A stretch of DNA of 7,771 bases from Chloroflexota bacterium (lineage in GTDB: Bacteria; Chloroflexota; Anaerolineae; Fen-1058): contig JACRBO010000819.1 in NCBI GenBank assembly GCA_016219235.1, forward strand, positions 1-7,771, read 5' to 3'. The stretch's first letter is position 1, and each line of letters begins with the position of its first letter. Below are positions 7,415 to 7,771 of this stretch, piece after piece. Both the position numbers and the translations under genes were made by a program. Below the pieces are notes generated by a model. The model worked only from the letters and a program-made list of their open reading frames with translations, did no database searches and had not been told where the DNA came from.

Positions 7415-7771
7415 ATGCCGGCACAACCGCTCCTGCCAGACACAGAAATCGATCTGTCGTTCTCATGGCATGCCGCCAACCGCATGGCGCAGCGGCACCT
7501 GACACCGGAAGAAGTGGCGTATGTGGTGCGACACGGGCGGAAAGTGCACGTGGCGGGCGTGGTCTGCTGCTTTCTGGGCAAAAAGGATCTGGCGCGGGAC
7601 GAGACCGGCCACGGCAAATTCGATCGGCTGGAAGGCACGACCGTCTTGCTCGATGGCAAACAGGCCACGACGGTCGTGACCGTCTATCGCAACCGCGAAG
7701 CGTTTAAGAAGATGCAGCACAGACAGAAATACAACTTAAAGGCCGCCGCAACGCGATCGAGGTTGGCGGCC
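7415..7771 (+). CDS. DUF4258 family protein (3' end missing)
   Basis: The frame starts at ATG 7415 behind a strong ribosome binding site and stays open for 119 codons to the window edge. The protein matches the DUF4258 pattern: an N-terminal HAANRMAQR motif (residues 19-27), then LTPEEVAYVVRHGRKV, a central GVVCCFLGKKDL segment, an RLEGTTVLL strand and the closing TVVTVYRNREAFKK motif. Family members are usually around 80-110 residues, so most of the domain is present and only a short tail should be missing. The biochemical function is not established. The short alpha/beta build and conserved His/Arg residues resemble the RelE-like toxin fold, and from memory such genes are often followed by a YgiT-type zinc-finger gene, which would lie beyond this window. 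Toxin activity is therefore only a possibility. The gene is 234 bases from the kinase, beyond two palindromic repeats, so it is probably a separate unit. Confidence 0.85.
   Translation, partial: MPAQPLLPDTEIDLSFSWHAANRMAQRHLTPEEVAYVVRHGRKVHVAGVVCCFLGKKDLARDETGHGKFDRLEGTTVLLDGKQATTVVTVYRNREAFKKMQHRQKYNLKAAATRSRLAA
7741..7771. repeat. Inverted repeat at the window edge
   Basis: GGCCGCC (7741-7747) is the exact reverse complement of GGCGGCC (7765-7771), separated by 17 bases. It falls inside the open DUF4258 frame, where it encodes Ala-rich residues. It may be chance in GC-rich coding sequence, or the stem of a hairpin near the gene's end. What follows is not visible. Confidence 0.4.

Noticed and set aside
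6929..7505. Minus-strand frames with CHSERREESV and SFRASRGIC peptides
   Set aside because: These peptides are translations of the palindromic repeat and are a known type of spurious protein, not genes.
7465..7707. 80-codon plus-strand frame inside the last gene
   Set aside because: Out of frame with the DUF4258 gene, which has the conserved motifs and the ribosome binding site.

Overview
This window is GC-rich (about 60% by eye) and densely coding on the plus strand. It looks like chromosomal DNA of a Chloroflexota bacterium, perhaps of the Anaerolineae/Caldilineae kind. That assignment is an inference from the style of the signalling proteins: long GAF arrays carrying NP-x-x-x-x-TRSE motifs, a Cache-HAMP-GAF protein ending in a partial GAF, and a hybrid kinase with two receivers. 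No marker gene is present to confirm it.

Layout. Positions 1-2058 hold the 3' part of a membrane sensor (periplasmic Cache 3/Cache 2 region, one transmembrane helix, HAMP, coiled coil, GAF, shortened GAF, partial third GAF) with no kinase or other output domain. Positions 2051-7180 hold a 1709-residue hybrid histidine kinase: six transmembrane helices, coiled coil, six GAF-like domains, HisKA, HATPase and two receivers. The two genes overlap by 8 bases and are almost certainly co-translated. Positions 7181-7414 are non-coding and are mostly filled by two copies of a palindromic dispersed repeat, the second carrying an extra 40-base hairpin segment. From 7415 to the window end runs the 5' part of a DUF4258-family gene.

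How the parts may work together (inference). The first protein would read an extracytoplasmic ligand through Cache and intracellular signals through GAF domains. Lacking a kinase, it would have to act through a partner, and the co-translated hybrid kinase is the obvious candidate. The kinase would integrate its own membrane and GAF inputs, autophosphorylate at His1219, and pass phosphate to Asp1507 and/or Asp1628. No HPt or DNA-binding output is seen, so the final target lies elsewhere. The DUF4258 gene is separated by the repeats and is probably an independent unit.

I see no clearly new biological system. The most interesting points are the kinase-less sensor coupled to a six-GAF kinase, the shortened GAF module the two proteins share, the two-version palindromic repeat, and a marked excess of GATC/CGATCG in the sequence.
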